From contig OZ220465.1 in assembly GCA_965115815.1 (NCBI GenBank), forward strand, positions 930,001 through 994,000: a DNA stretch of 64,000 bases, in the 5' to 3' direction. The notes beneath the pieces are model-generated. The model worked only from the letters and a program-made list of their open reading frames with translations. It was not told the origin of the DNA and did no database searches. A program made the translations under genes and the position numbers. This document shows, one piece after another, positions 17,811 through 26,305 of this stretch; positions within the stretch are counted from its first letter, which is position 1, and every line of letters starts with the position of its first letter. The stretch is from VXPW01 sp965115815 (GTDB lineage: Bacteria; Pseudomonadota; Alphaproteobacteria; TMED109).

Positions 17811-19831
17811 TTGCGCCAGGCCAAGCCCTGGAGAGGGGGAAACCATGACGTAGGTTGAAACCTTTCGTCGCAAGCCTGCGGGTTCGACCCCCGCCCGGCA
17901 AAGGTGAGCCCGCCAGCCGGGAGCGAGTGTGGCATGGCGTGCGGTACCGCACGTCGTGAAGCGTACACAGCGGGCGGCGAAGCGTCGCTATGGAGCCTCG
18001 TAATCCTCAACGTCGGTGCCTTCATCTTTCGAGCAGTGGGGGCCGCACCGGAGTGCCGCATGCATGGGCAAGGCGCAACGGACCGTCCGGGGTCAGAGAA
18101 CGACGCAAAGCCGCGGGATGGCTTGCCAGGGAACCTGGGAGATCCTGTTCCTGCCCGCAGGAATGACCGCTGGAAAGGGAGATAGCCAGCGTGATCCATC
18201 AAGACCCCGGCCGGCCGCTGTGCCTGCACGGCGGCGGGAGCGCGCGAGCGAACACGAAACCTGCAGGCATCGTGCGGACCCGGCTGGCGAAACCCATGAG
18301 CCGAAGGGCACGCGGGGACAGGAAGTCGTAGCACGCTCATACTACCGTCGAAGGCGGGGAACCGGGTCCACCGGGTGCCGCTGGAGGGAAGGGGCGTGCT
18401 GCAGGAACAGAACCACTGGAGGGAAACGGTGGAAGAGACACTGCGATCTGCCAACACGTCGACGAAACAACAGTGGATCGCCGCGCAGGCGAGGAAGCAC
18501 CCGGACCGGGTGTTCACCTCGGTGCACCACCGGATCGACGGGGACTGGATGCGGGAGGCTTGGCGTCGCACCCGGAAGGACGGGGCCGCCGGGATCGACG
18601 GCGTGACCGCGACCGACTACGAGAAGAACCTGGAGGCCAACTTGGAGGACCTCCGGGATCGGATCCTGTCGTGCCGCTACTTCGCGCCGCCGGTTCGGCG
18701 GACCTGGATCCCGAAGGGGAACGGCGAGGTCCGGCCCCTGGGCATTCCGACCCTGGAAGACAAGGTGGCGCAACGAGCCATTCTCATGCTGCTGGAACCC
18801 ATCTACGAAGCGGACTTCGTGCCGGGATCGTATGGGTTCCGGCCTGGACGATCGGCGCAGGAGGCCCTGCACGCCATCGACCAGGGCATCATGAAGAAGA
18901 AGCGCTGGGTGATCGATGCGGATGTATCGAAGTATTTCGACAGCATCCCGCATCGGGAACTCCGCGCCTTCCTGGACCTGCGGATCAAGGACGGTGTCCT
19001 CCGTCGCATGATCAACAAATGGTTGCGGGCGGGCGTCCTGGAGGAGGGCGTCCGGCACACCTCGGAAGCGGGCACGCCGCAAGGCGGCGTGCTGTCGCCG
19101 CTGCTCTCCAACCTGTTCCTGCACTACGTGTTGGATCGGTGGGTCGAGCAGACGGTTCAGCCCCGCCTCCGGGGCCGGTGCCAACTGGTGCGATACGCGG
19201 ATGACTTCGTGCTGCTCTTCGAGCATCAGCGGGACTGCGAACGGGTGCTGGCCGTCCTCGGCCAGCGCCTGGCCCGGTTCGGGCTGAGGCTGCACGCAGA
19301 GAAGACACGTTCCGTTGACTTTCGGGCCAAGCTGCCCCCGGATCCGGGAGCGGGCGCCACCTTCGACTTCCTGGGCTTCACCCATGTTTGGGTGCGGTCG
19401 AGATGGAAGTATGCGGTGCTGCGCCAGCTCACGGCCAAGGGCCGCTTGGCGCGGTCGGTGCGAGCGGTGCGGGAGTGGTGCCGACGGCATCGACACGCGC
19501 CCTTGCTCTACCAGCGCAACTATCTCGCACGGGTCATACGAGGCCATTGCGCCTACTACGGCCGGAGCGGGAACAGTGCCCGAACTGCCAGCTTCCGCTA
19601 CCAAGTGATCCGAATCTGGCGAAAGTGGTTGTCGCGGCGCAGTCGTTCGGCCCGGGTGAACTGGGACCAGATGACCGCGCTGCTTCGCCGCTTGCCCTTG
19701 CCGACGGCCAAGATCATGCACGGATACGGGACCGCTTGAGCGAACCTGTCCTGTAAGGAACCGGATGCCCTAATGCGGGCACGTCCGGATCTGTGGGGGG
19801 AGGGGCTCGGCAACGACCCCTCCTACCCGGC
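17811..19831 (+). mobile_element. Group II intron 2, head-to-tail with intron 1, 2021 bp
   Basis: Nearly identical to intron 1, starting TTGCGCC immediately after intron 1's CCCGGC with no exon base between them, and ending CCTACCCGGC before the 3' exon GCCTCGG. The 3-bp length difference is one AAG codon in the maturase gene. Confidence 0.88.
18375..19739 (+). CDS. ltrA: Group II intron reverse transcriptase/maturase, copy 2
   Basis: 454 residues, differing from the copy in intron 1 at a handful of positions (for example TFAPP/YFAPP, TAADYE/TATDYE, one fewer lysine in the KKKK run). All RT blocks, the YADD centre and the maturase domain are intact, and no endonuclease domain is present. Both open frames are therefore potentially functional even though their host transposase is destroyed. 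Confidence 0.9.
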   Translation: MPLEGRGVLQEQNHWRETVEETLRSANTSTKQQWIAAQARKHPDRVFTSVHHRIDGDWMREAWRRTRKDGAAGIDGVTATDYEKNLEANLEDLRDRILSCRYFAPPVRRTWIPKGNGEVRPLGIPTLEDKVAQRAILMLLEPIYEADFVPGSYGFRPGRSAQEALHAIDQGIMKKKRWVIDADVSKYFDSIPHRELRAFLDLRIKDGVLRRMINKWLRAGVLEEGVRHTSEAGTPQGGVLSPLLSNLFLHYVLDRWVEQTVQPRLRGRCQLVRYADDFVLLFEHQRDCERVLAVLGQRLARFGLRLHAEKTRSVDFRAKLPPDPGAGATFDFLGFTHVWVRSRWKYAVLRQLTAKGRLARSVRAVREWCRRHRHAPLLYQRNYLARVIRGHCAYYGRSGNSARTASFRYQVIRIWRKWLSRRSRSARVNWDQMTALLRRLPLPTAKIMHGYGTA

Positions 19832-21181
19832 GCCTCGGCACCATGCGGTTGCGTGGAGCATGGTGCGGAAACATCCGGACACTTTGATCTTGACCTTGGT
19901 CATTCGGATCTTCTGTTCTCCGGCATTGTTGGTGAAGCTGACGTCGGGGTCCTTCATGAAGCGGAGGACGGACGTCTCGTGTTTCACGAGACGTTCATGC
20001 AGGTTGTGGGCGTCGGACTTTGCGATGCGTCCCCGGGTTCCTTTCGTCCGCGGCGGGATATCGGGCAACTCCTTGGCGCCTTGGGTGAGGAGGGTGCGGT
20101 AGCGCTTGCGCACGGCCCGGCGGTCGGTCTCGTTCAAGGCCTTGGATGCGCTCTGGTTGACCCTGTGGCAGACCCCGCGCAGCAGGCTCTTCATCAATCG
20201 CGCCCAGCGGTAGCCGTTGGACTCGACGACGAAGGCCAGTTCGCGCAGCAGGTGGCTGCCGCACAGCTGGTGGCGGCACTGCTCGTAACCCATGTACGCA
20301 GCCCAGCAGTCGTGGACCAGGACGCCCTGGTAGCGCGGGAGGATGCCGATCTCTTCGATCGCCTCCCGACCGCGCTTGCGGTGCGGGAACTTCACGGTCA
20401 GGGTGCCGTCGGTGACGACATGGAGCCATTGGGTCTTGCCGGCGACCCGGAATCCGGTCTCATCGACATGCAAGGCCGGGCGTTGCAGGAGATGGGCCAC
20501 GGCGACCTCCTCCCAGGATGCGAGCGCATCCTGAAAGCGCCGGACATAGCCGAGACAGGTCGCCTCGGAGAGCTTGATGCCGGAGATCGCGTGCACGAGC
20601 GAGACAGCACGGCGCAGGGACAGCATCTGGGCGATCAGCAGGTTGAGGACCAAGGCCTGGATGCGGACACCGTACTGCACGGGCCCCGGCATGAGGTCTG
20701 GGAACCGGCCCTTGGTCCGGGCCCGGCACTTCGGGCATTCCTTGATCTCGGCGTCGACGCGGCGCTCGACGACTTCGAACACGATGTCGTAGAGGACGCG
20801 GCGCTCCCGATCGACGGGGTCGACGTCGTCGAGGTCGGCGCCGCAAGCGTCGCAGGCATCGACGGTGATCGTCTCCTGGACGGTGGTCGTGCGCCGGTGA
20901 CCGCCCGTCTGCGGGTTCGGCTTCGGGCCCTTGCCGTGGCTCCCGGTGCGCCGCGCGCTCTCGTCCGGGTCCGTCTGGGACGGCGGCAGACCGGAGTTCC
21001 GGCTCGTCTTGCGCGTGGCCTTCTCCAGGAGCACGGCCAGCAGCAGCTGGAGCAGCATCAGCAGGCCGCGGACGAGCGCCTCGCACTCCGGGGAGACCTT
21101 GCCTTGCATGCGGAGATCCTGGAACCGCTTCTGGAAGGCGTCGACTTCCTGGCGCAGGGAGGTGCCGGCGACGCTCGTCAT
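19832..21181 (-). pseudogene. IS66 transposase copy 1, first 450 codons
   Basis: N-terminal and catalytic parts of an IS66 transposase: MTSVAGTSLRQEVDAFQKRF, the zinc-like CDACGADLDDVD...CPKCRAR, the DDE signatures ALHVDETGFRVAG and VLVHDCWAAYMGYEQC, and the C-terminal FTNNAGEQKIRMTKVKIKVS. The frame is cut after TAWCRG by the tandem introns and its last codons lie at 15658-15786. The start ATG at 21181 overlaps the upstream accessory frame by four bases. Confidence 0.88.
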
Positions 21182-21501
21182 CCCGACGCCTCCACCCCCC
21201 GGACGGCCGCCCGCACGGCGAACCGCTCGCCTTCGGGCATCGTCCGGTAGCGCCGCGCCGGCGGCGGGCGCGTCCGGATGCCGCGGCGCTCCAAGGTCTC
21301 CAGCATCCCGAGGCCGGCCCCGACCCTGGAGCCGCCCTTTGCGGTCGTCCCGTGAAGGGGCTCGCAGAGGGTCTTCGCCCGCTCGGTGCGGCGGCAGGGG
21401 GAACACCGACCCACGGTCTCCCGAACCTCCGCGATCGGCGGGCGGGTCCGGCGGCGGCCCGAACAGGGGGTCGACTTCAGGTCGATGATTCGCTGGTCCA
21501 T
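21178..21501 (-). CDS. IS66 accessory ORF, copy 1
   Basis: 107 codons from ATG 21501 (MDQRIIDLKSTPC...) to a TGA overlapping the transposase ATG. Basic and cysteine-containing; it ends ARRYRTMPEGERFAVRAAVR. IS66 elements usually carry small genes upstream of the transposase, but I cannot match this one to TnpA or TnpB motifs. It is present in copy 2 with a 29-codon in-frame deletion, and the frame continuity across that deletion supports coding. Confidence 0.45.
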   Translation of the reverse strand: MDQRIIDLKSTPCSGRRRTRPPIAEVRETVGRCSPCRRTERAKTLCEPLHGTTAKGGSRVGAGLGMLETLERRGIRTRPPPARRYRTMPEGERFAVRAAVRGVEASG

Positions 21502-22065
21502 GGGGATTCCCGCAGCCACGATTCGACGACAGCATGCGAATCGGCGGGCGCTTGTCAAGCGGTGCGTGGACGACCCGCCCACGCACCGAAACGTCACCTC
21601 CTATCCAAGGCTTGCCGGTATGGGAAAACCGCCGTCACCTCGACGCACATATCCGAATGCCATTGTCCCGCCGGGCGATCGACCCGTCGTCGCCTTCGAT
21701 CCCTACCCTGCCGCCATCCACACCTCCGACGCGGTCCGCCCCGATGGCCCATCTTGGAGAGGGTCCCTCCTAGCAACGTCAAGCGCAGATCTCCGGCGGA
21801 GGGGAACGGCAGCCCACGGAACCCGCTCCACCGCACCGCACGGCGGACCCGCGACGTCCCGCGCGGGGTGCCCGGTCGCGTTGCGGACCCCTCCCCACAA
21901 GGCCGGAACGGGGAGCGGCAGCCGAAGATCGACCCACTTCTTGTCAGACGGACCCCGTGCATCCGGTCCTCGGCCGCAAGCGAGTGAAAGGGGCACGGAA
22001 CAATGCCGGATCCGAACCCGTCAGGAAAAACGATTCGTCATCAGTAGGGGGGGGTGAGTAGATAC

Positions 22066-22329
22066 GCCCAAACCCTGCTTCCGGAGGCCCATCACCAGGA
22101 TCTTCCCCAGCTCCATGCCGGGACGCCCTCGCAGGCGGGATACCTCGGGAAGGATCCCCTCCTCCAGGATCTCGAACCACCGGGCCCGGGTCGAACGATC
22201 GGCATACACGCATTGAAGGCCGCGCAGCAGCGGCGGAATGTCATCCCGCGAGTGTACGTGGATCTCGATCTCCTCGATCGCAACCTGGCCCAATTCCAGC
22301 TGAGGGCGGACGATCTCCCGCAGGGCCAT
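22066..22329 (-). pseudogene. ISNCY-like transposase copy 1, N-terminal part
   Basis: It encodes MALREIVRPQLELGQVAIEE to VMGLRKQGLG, the N-terminal 87 residues of the transposase seen intact at 48258-50171, cut at the GCCCAAAC target site of the IS66 insertion. Confidence 0.85.
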
Positions 22330-22468
22330 TCTCCCGAAGATTCCCGAATCCCGCGCGATGTTCCGGCCCCAGCGGCCGATTCCCGCCCCACAGAGGGATT
22401 CTTCACCTCTTCAATAGCACATTTCCATCATTGGAATCAACTGGTTGTACTTTTTCGGGCGGGAACTA

Positions 22469-23863
22469 GTAGTACGGAATCATTGGATTGCTGGGTATAG
22501 AGACTTCAGTTTCACCCGGGCGTCTGCCGTCGTGAACCGCCAATCGACGGTGCCGCCGGCCGCGTTGCGGCGCTTGACCCACGCCGCGGTCTCCCGCAGC
22601 ATGGTGGCGCGGTCAGGAATGCGTCGTCGAAGACATTGTCGCGACAACGCACCGATTTCGATCTCGGCCATGTTGAGCCAGCTTCCGTGCTTCGGCGTGT
22701 ACCGAAACCCGAACCGCTTTCGCACTCGCATGGCCTCCCGGGGTGCAAAGGCTTCATACAACGATGCGGGGCCGTGCGTGTTCAGGTTGTCCATGACCAG
22801 CACGATCTTCTTGCCGGGGAAATGATCGTCCGCGAGTTCCCGGATGAACTGCGCCCAGTCCCGCGCCGTGCGACGGTCGGTGACCTTCACCGTACGCCAG
22901 TTTTCGTTGGGCGCGAACGCCAGGAAGAGATTGGCCGTGCCGTTTCGCTCGTATTCGTAGTCGACGATTTCCGGCTGCCCGGGCCGCACGGGGCGGGGAA
23001 GGCGGGTTTCCTTCGTCTGCTGCCGGCTGGTCTCATCCATGCAGACCAGGACCTCGTCTTCGGCAAAATCCCGCTGGTACGTGTCCAGCACCTCCTCCAT
23101 CGCCGCCACGAACGGCGCGTTGCGGCTCGGGGGAATGCACCAGTACTGTTTCAGCCAAGGCTTGATCTCCTTTTTTTAGAGTCTTCCGTACCGTTTCTTT
23201 CGAGATGCTCTCGACGATCTCCATCTCCATCAGACGACCGGCCAGCAGCTTCAGCGTCCAGCGAACACAACCTTCGGGCGGGGAAGAACAGGCCAGAGCC
23301 ACCAGCTTCGCTTCCTTCGCCCCGTCCAGGAGTTTCGGTCGACGGTTCTCCTGCTCCCGGCGGCGAAGGGAGGCCTCCAAACCCTCCAGAACACAACGCT
23401 TGCGCAGGCGTTCGACCGTCGAAGCGCCGATACCCAGGCCGCGCGCGATGTCGACATCCCGGAGTTTGCCGCCGTCGCGCCCCTCGTCTGCCATCAGCAG
23501 AATCTGCGCCCGACGACGACGCCAGGCGGCTCCGGTACCGTCGACGATCGCTTGGAGTTCCCGGCGCTCCGACGCCGAAAGGCGCACTCGATCGAGCTTC
23601 CTGCCCTGAGGATTGGCCAGGATCCACTCCGATCCCCGCACCGAACCCCTGCAGGCAGGCTCGGTTCCCGGAAACCGGATCCGTCCGATCCCCAAGAGAG
23701 TGTGAGCGCCTGCACGTTCGGCATCGGGTCTGTGGGGATGAACAAGAGAGCGCCGTACCGATCGGGCGCCCACGCGTGCCGACACGCACCGACACGGGGC
23801 CGACACGGACCGACACGGAAATCTTGCCAGAATACTATCGTCAGTTCAACGTTTCCGTACTAC
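22469..23863 (-). mobile_element. IS630-family element, 1395 bp
   Basis: It is flanked by TA (22467-22468, 23864-23865) with inverted repeats GTAGTACGGAA. The insertion sits exactly in the terminal TA of the ISNCY-like copy 1. The right end carries four CGACACGG/CGACACGC repeats (about 23776-23819) that are shared with the smaller derivatives at 12123 and 31125. Confidence 0.85.
22480..23700 (-). pseudogene. IS630-family transposase, split by a frameshift in an A7 run
   Basis: The upstream frame gives the HTH part: VRLSASERRELQAIVDG, DIARGLGIGASTVERLRKRC, ISKETVRKTLKKG. The downstream frame gives KEIKPWLKQYWCIPPSRNAP and the DDE domain: CMDETSRQ, IVLVMDNLNTHG, and TPKHGSWLNMAEIEIGALS. The two join at a run of seven A (seven T on the plus strand at 23171-23177); with six A the frame would be continuous. 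This is either a disabling 1-base insertion or a recoding/slippage site. The true N-terminal start is uncertain. Confidence 0.8.
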
Positions 23864-24522
23864 TAGTTAGTGTCTGCACGGAAAATCACAACACATTGTA
23901 TATGCAAGCGTATTTGGAATCTGGGGAACCGAAGATTCCTTCTTTGATGGCATATGACGTATCTACTCACCCCCCCCCTACTGATGACGAATCGTTTTTC
24001 CTGACGGGTTCGGATCCGGCATGGTTCCGTGCCCCTTTCCCTCGCTCGCGGCCGAGGACCGGATGCACGGGGTTCGGCTGACAAGAAGTGGGTCGATCTT
24101 CGGCTTCCGCTCCCCGTTCCGGCCTTGTGGGGAGGGTCCGCAACGCGACCGGGCCCCTCGCGCGGAGGTCGCGGGTCCGCGCCCTGCGGTCCGGTGGAGC
24201 GGGTTCCGTGGGCTGCCGTTCCCCTCCGCCGGAGATCTGCGCTTGACGTTGTAGGAGGGACCCTCTCCAAGATGGGCCATCGGGGCGGACCGCGTCGGAG
24301 GTGTGGATGGCGGCCGGGTAGGGATCGAAGGCGACGACGGGTCGATCGCCCGGCGGGGCACGGGCATTCGGATAGGTGCGTCGCGGTGACGGCGGTGTTC
24401 CCATACCGGCAGGCCTTGGATAGGAGGTGACGTTTCGGTGCATGGGCGGGTCGTCCACGCACCGCTTGACCAGCGCCCGCCGATTCGCATGCTGTCGTCG
24501 AATCGTGGCTGCGGGAATCCCC

Positions 24523-24759
24523 ATGGACCAGCGAATCATCGACCTGAAGTCGACCCCCTGTTCGGGCCGCTGCGAGCACCTTCACGGGACGACAGCAAAG
24601 GGCGGCTCCAGGGTTGGGGCCGGCCTCGGGATGCTGGAGACCTTGGAGCGCCGCGGCGTCCTGACGCGCCCGCCGCCGGCGCGGCGCTACCGGACGATGC
24701 CCGAAGGCGAGCGGTTCGCTGTGCGGGCGGCAATCCGGGCGGTGGAGGCGTCGGGATGA
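24523..24759 (+). CDS. IS66 accessory ORF, copy 2 (internally deleted)
   Basis: 78 codons, the same N- and C-terminal sequence as the accessory frame of copy 1 but lacking 29 codons in the middle. Its TGA overlaps the transposase ATG (ATGA), which suggests translational coupling. Function unknown. Confidence 0.4.
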   Translation: MDQRIIDLKSTPCSGRCEHLHGTTAKGGSRVGAGLGMLETLERRGVLTRPPPARRYRTMPEGERFAVRAAIRAVEASG

Positions 24760-26234
24760 CGAGCGTCGCCGGCACCTCCCTGCGCCAAGAGGTCGACGCC
24801 TTCCAGAAGCGGTTCCAGGATCTCCGCACGCAAGGCACGGTCTCCCCGGAGTGCGAGGCGCTCGTCCGCGGCCTGCTGATGCTGCTCCAGCTGCTGCTGG
24901 CCGTGCTCCTGGAGAAGGCCACGCGCAAGACGAGCTGGAACTCCGGTCTGCCGCCGTCCCAGACGGACCCGGACGAGAGCGCGCGGCGCACCGGGAGCCA
25001 CGGCAAGGGCCCGAAGCCGAACCCGCAGACGGGCGGCCACCGGCGCACGACCACCGTCCAGGAGACGATCACCGTCGATGCCTGCGACGCTTGCGGCGCC
25101 GACCTCGACGACGTCGACCCCGTCGATCGGGAGCGCCGCGTCCTCTACGACATCGTGTTCGAAGTCGTCGAGCGCCGCGTCGACGCCGAGATCAAGGAAT
25201 GCCCGAAGTGCCGGGCCCGGACCAAGGGCCGGTTCCCAGACCTCATGCCGGGTCCCGTGCAGTACGGTGTCCGCATCCAGGCCTTGGTCCTCAACCTGCT
25301 GATCGCCCAGATGCTGTCCCTGCGCCGTGCCGTCTCGCTCGTGCACGCGATCTCCGGCATCAAGCTCTCCGAGGCGACCTGTCTCGGCTATGTCCGGCGC
25401 TTTCAGGATGCGCTCGCATCCTGGGAGGAGGTCGCCGTGGCCCATCTCCTGCAACGCCCGGCCTTGCATGTCGATGAGACCGGATTCCGGGTCGCCGGCA
25501 AGACCCCATGGCTCCATGTCGTCACCGACGGGACCCTGACCGTGAAGTTCCCGCACCGCAAGCGCGGTCGGGAGGCGATCGAAGAGATCGGCATCCTCCC
25601 GCGCTACCAGGGCGTCCTGGTCCACGACTGCTGGGCTGCGTACATGGGTTACGAGCAGTGCCGCCACCAGCTGTGCGGCAGCCACCTGCTGCGCGAACTG
25701 GCCTTCGTCGTCGAGTCCAACGGCTACCGCTGGGCGCGATTGATGAAGAGCCTGCTGCGCGAGGTCTGCCACAGGGTCAACCAGAGCGCATCCAAGGCCT
25801 TGAACGAGACCGACCGCCGGGCCGTGCGCAAGCGCTACCGCACCCTCCTCACCCAAGGCGCCAAGGAGTTGCCCGATATCCCGCCGCGGACGAAAGGAAC
25901 CCGGGGACGCATCGCAAAGTCCGACGCCCACAACCTGCATGAACGTCTCGTGAAACACGAGACGTCCGTCCTCCGCTTCATGAAGGACCCCGACGTCAGC
26001 TTCACCAACAATGCCGGAGAACAGAAGATCCGAATGACCAAGGTCAAGATCAAAGTGTCCGGATGTTTCCGCACCATGCTCCACGCAACCGCATGGTGCC
26101 GAGGCTCCAGCTTCCTCACCTCCATGGAGGCACTCGGCTACAACCCTCTCGTCGCCATCCACATCGCCCTCGACGGAAAGGCCGCAGACATCCTCAACGA
26201 GCACTATGGCCAACCCGACCCCAACAAGGGGTGA
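24756..26234 (+). CDS. IS66-family transposase, full length
   Basis: 492 residues. In order: a helical leucine-rich N-terminal part (about 30-60), a CxxC...CxxC zinc-binding segment, a catalytic DDE domain with HVDETGFRVAG, VLVHDCWAAYMGY and LCGSHLLRELAFVVES, and the C-terminal SFTNNAGEQKIRMTKVKIKV followed by SGCFRTMLHATAWCRGSS. The frame is uninterrupted and the ends of the element are intact, so it may be active and may also mobilise copy 1 in trans. It is coupled to the preceding accessory frame. Confidence 0.9.
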   Translation: MTSVAGTSLRQEVDAFQKRFQDLRTQGTVSPECEALVRGLLMLLQLLLAVLLEKATRKTSWNSGLPPSQTDPDESARRTGSHGKGPKPNPQTGGHRRTTTVQETITVDACDACGADLDDVDPVDRERRVLYDIVFEVVERRVDAEIKECPKCRARTKGRFPDLMPGPVQYGVRIQALVLNLLIAQMLSLRRAVSLVHAISGIKLSEATCLGYVRRFQDALASWEEVAVAHLLQRPALHVDETGFRVAGKTPWLHVVTDGTLTVKFPHRKRGREAIEEIGILPRYQGVLVHDCWAAYMGYEQCRHQLCGSHLLRELAFVVESNGYRWARLMKSLLREVCHRVNQSASKALNETDRRAVRKRYRTLLTQGAKELPDIPPRTKGTRGRIAKSDAHNLHERLVKHETSVLRFMKDPDVSFTNNAGEQKIRMTKVKIKVSGCFRTMLHATAWCRGSSFLTSMEALGYNPLVAIHIALDGKAADILNEHYGQPDPNKG

Positions 26235-26305
26235 GTAGTTACCATATGACGACATATTCCGCTGAAATCAGGCTGGATTCGAAGAATCTTCGCTCTGTCA
26301 ATATT

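Larger units (their letters stand above)
15650..22065 (-). mobile_element. IS66-family element, copy 1, containing two group II introns
   Basis: Terminal repeats are GTAACTACTCACCCC (left) and the inverse of GTATCTACTCACCCC (right). The 8-bp duplication GCCCAAAC flanks it, as usual for IS66. Subtracting the two introns (4045 bp) leaves 2371 bp, versus 2284 bp for copy 2 at 23959-26242; the 87-bp difference is one internal deletion in copy 2. Confidence 0.9.
14204..22468 (-). mobile_element. ISNCY-like element, copy 1, interrupted by IS66
   Basis: The outer element starts with TAGTGCCCGCCCGAAAA and ends with the inverse TTTTTCGGGCGGGAACTA (one mismatch). It is split at 15649/22066 by an IS66 element with GCCCAAAC duplicated on both sides (15642-15649, 22066-22073). 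Removing the insert and one duplication leaves about 1.84 kb, against 2.27 kb for copy 2 (48043-50310); the difference is almost entirely the 9-bp repeat expansion in copy 2. Confidence 0.8.
23959..26242 (+). mobile_element. IS66-family element, copy 2, apparently intact
   Basis: Ends are GTATCTACTCACCCC and the inverse of GTAACTACTCACCCC. The exact 8-bp target duplication CATATGAC lies at 23951-23958 and 26243-26250. It contains an accessory frame and a full transposase. The left 450 bp have no gene I can support. Confidence 0.92.

Noticed and set aside
16351..19739. Diversity-generating or retron reverse transcriptases
   Set aside because: Maturase X domain, domain V/VI hairpins and intron-type boundaries identify group II introns; no template/variable repeat or retron msr-msd is visible.
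15787..19831. Introns that splice to restore the IS66 transposase
   Set aside because: Intron RNA orientation (+) is opposite to the transposase (-), so the transposase mRNA contains only the complement.
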